A stretch of 64,000 bases of DNA from Rhodomicrobium vannielii ATCC 17100. Its GTDB lineage: Bacteria; Pseudomonadota; Alphaproteobacteria; Rhizobiales; Rhodomicrobiaceae. Under the pieces are notes generated by a model. The model had not been told where the DNA came from. It saw only the letters and a program-made list of their open reading frames with translations, and did no database searches. Position numbers and translations under genes: made by a program. The DNA lies in the NCBI RefSeq assembly GCF_000166055.1, contig NC_014664.1, forward strand, positions 1,327,927 to 1,391,926, in the 5' to 3' direction. Positions 63,933-64,000 of this stretch are shown one piece after another (the first letter of the stretch is position 1; every line of letters begins with the position of its first letter).

Positions 63933-64000
63933 GAGACCCCTCCTTCGTCACGAGGGGCAGTTCCTCATGTCGTCAGAGGGCAGTTTGCCGTGTCGCCTGA

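Larger units (their letters stand above)
61830..64000 (-). mobile_element. IS21-family insertion sequence (right end just outside the window)
   Basis: The left end is TGTCAACCGACATCCGG followed by two GAACTGCCCC boxes (about 61846 and 61870), the multiple terminal boxes of IS21 elements. At the right the complement reads GGCGACACGGCAAACTGCCC and then GAGGAACTGCCCC, so the element probably ends within a few bases past 64000. It carries istA and istB. Confidence 0.88.

Overview
The window looks like chromosomal DNA of a GC-rich alphaproteobacterium, most likely Hyphomicrobiales. Supporting signs are the housekeeping genes glmM, folP, panC and rplU-rpmA, an Omp25/31-type porin-like protein, an LdtR-type MarR regulator, and many IS5/IS481/IS21/IS1595 elements. 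No species call is possible from sequence reading alone.

Layout. 1-12 kb is ordinary core genome: cell-wall precursor, folate and pantothenate synthesis, ribosomal proteins L21/L27, a GH15 glucoamylase/trehalase-like enzyme and LdtR. 12-16.5 kb is a small plasmid- or phage-like module with a CI-like repressor, a PrimPol/DUF3987 primase-helicase, a terminator and iteron-like repeats. 16.5-29.3 kb is a complete type I-C CRISPR-Cas locus (cas3-cas5-cas8c-cas7-cas4-cas1-cas2) with a 75-repeat array. 29.6-37.2 kb is a siderophore uptake island: ABC ATPase and two permeases on +, and binding protein, TonB-dependent receptor and FAD-dependent siderophore reductase on -. 37.5-47.4 kb is a FecI-FecR-FecA surface-signalling operon plus a MauG-like dihaem peroxidase. 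This operon is split between fecR and fecA by a 4.1 kb IS1595-family transposon with perfect 24-bp inverted repeats, an 8-bp target duplication and passenger genes (a HEPN-like protein, two small proteins, a broken BRO-N protein); an IS481 copy sits inside it. 47.5-49.1 kb is IS debris and a decayed type I restriction-modification locus (hsdM with an internal deletion, an hsdS fragment).

49.4-61.8 kb holds the most unusual material. It contains a secreted caspase-like protease with two C-terminal LprI/DUF1311 repeats, a periplasmic cell-wall amidase, a DUF4384-Sel1-peptidoglycan-binding protein, and a tight operon of five little-known genes. One operon member is a membrane protein whose N-terminal half reads as a Lon-type Ser-Lys protease domain. 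A second caspase gene, facing the operon, is cut by an IS21 element at the right edge. Three nested insertion sequences (IS5-group with a passenger gene, IS427-type, IS481) interrupt the cluster after the amidase gene.

Working together: the iron section couples outer-membrane receptors, periplasmic binding, inner-membrane transport and intracellular iron release, with FecI/FecR as the likely switch for the second receptor. The CRISPR system is complete in gene content. The caspase/Lon-like/amidase cluster is the best candidate for an undescribed system; most of its proteins carry export or membrane signals, so it would act at the cell envelope. That role is inference.
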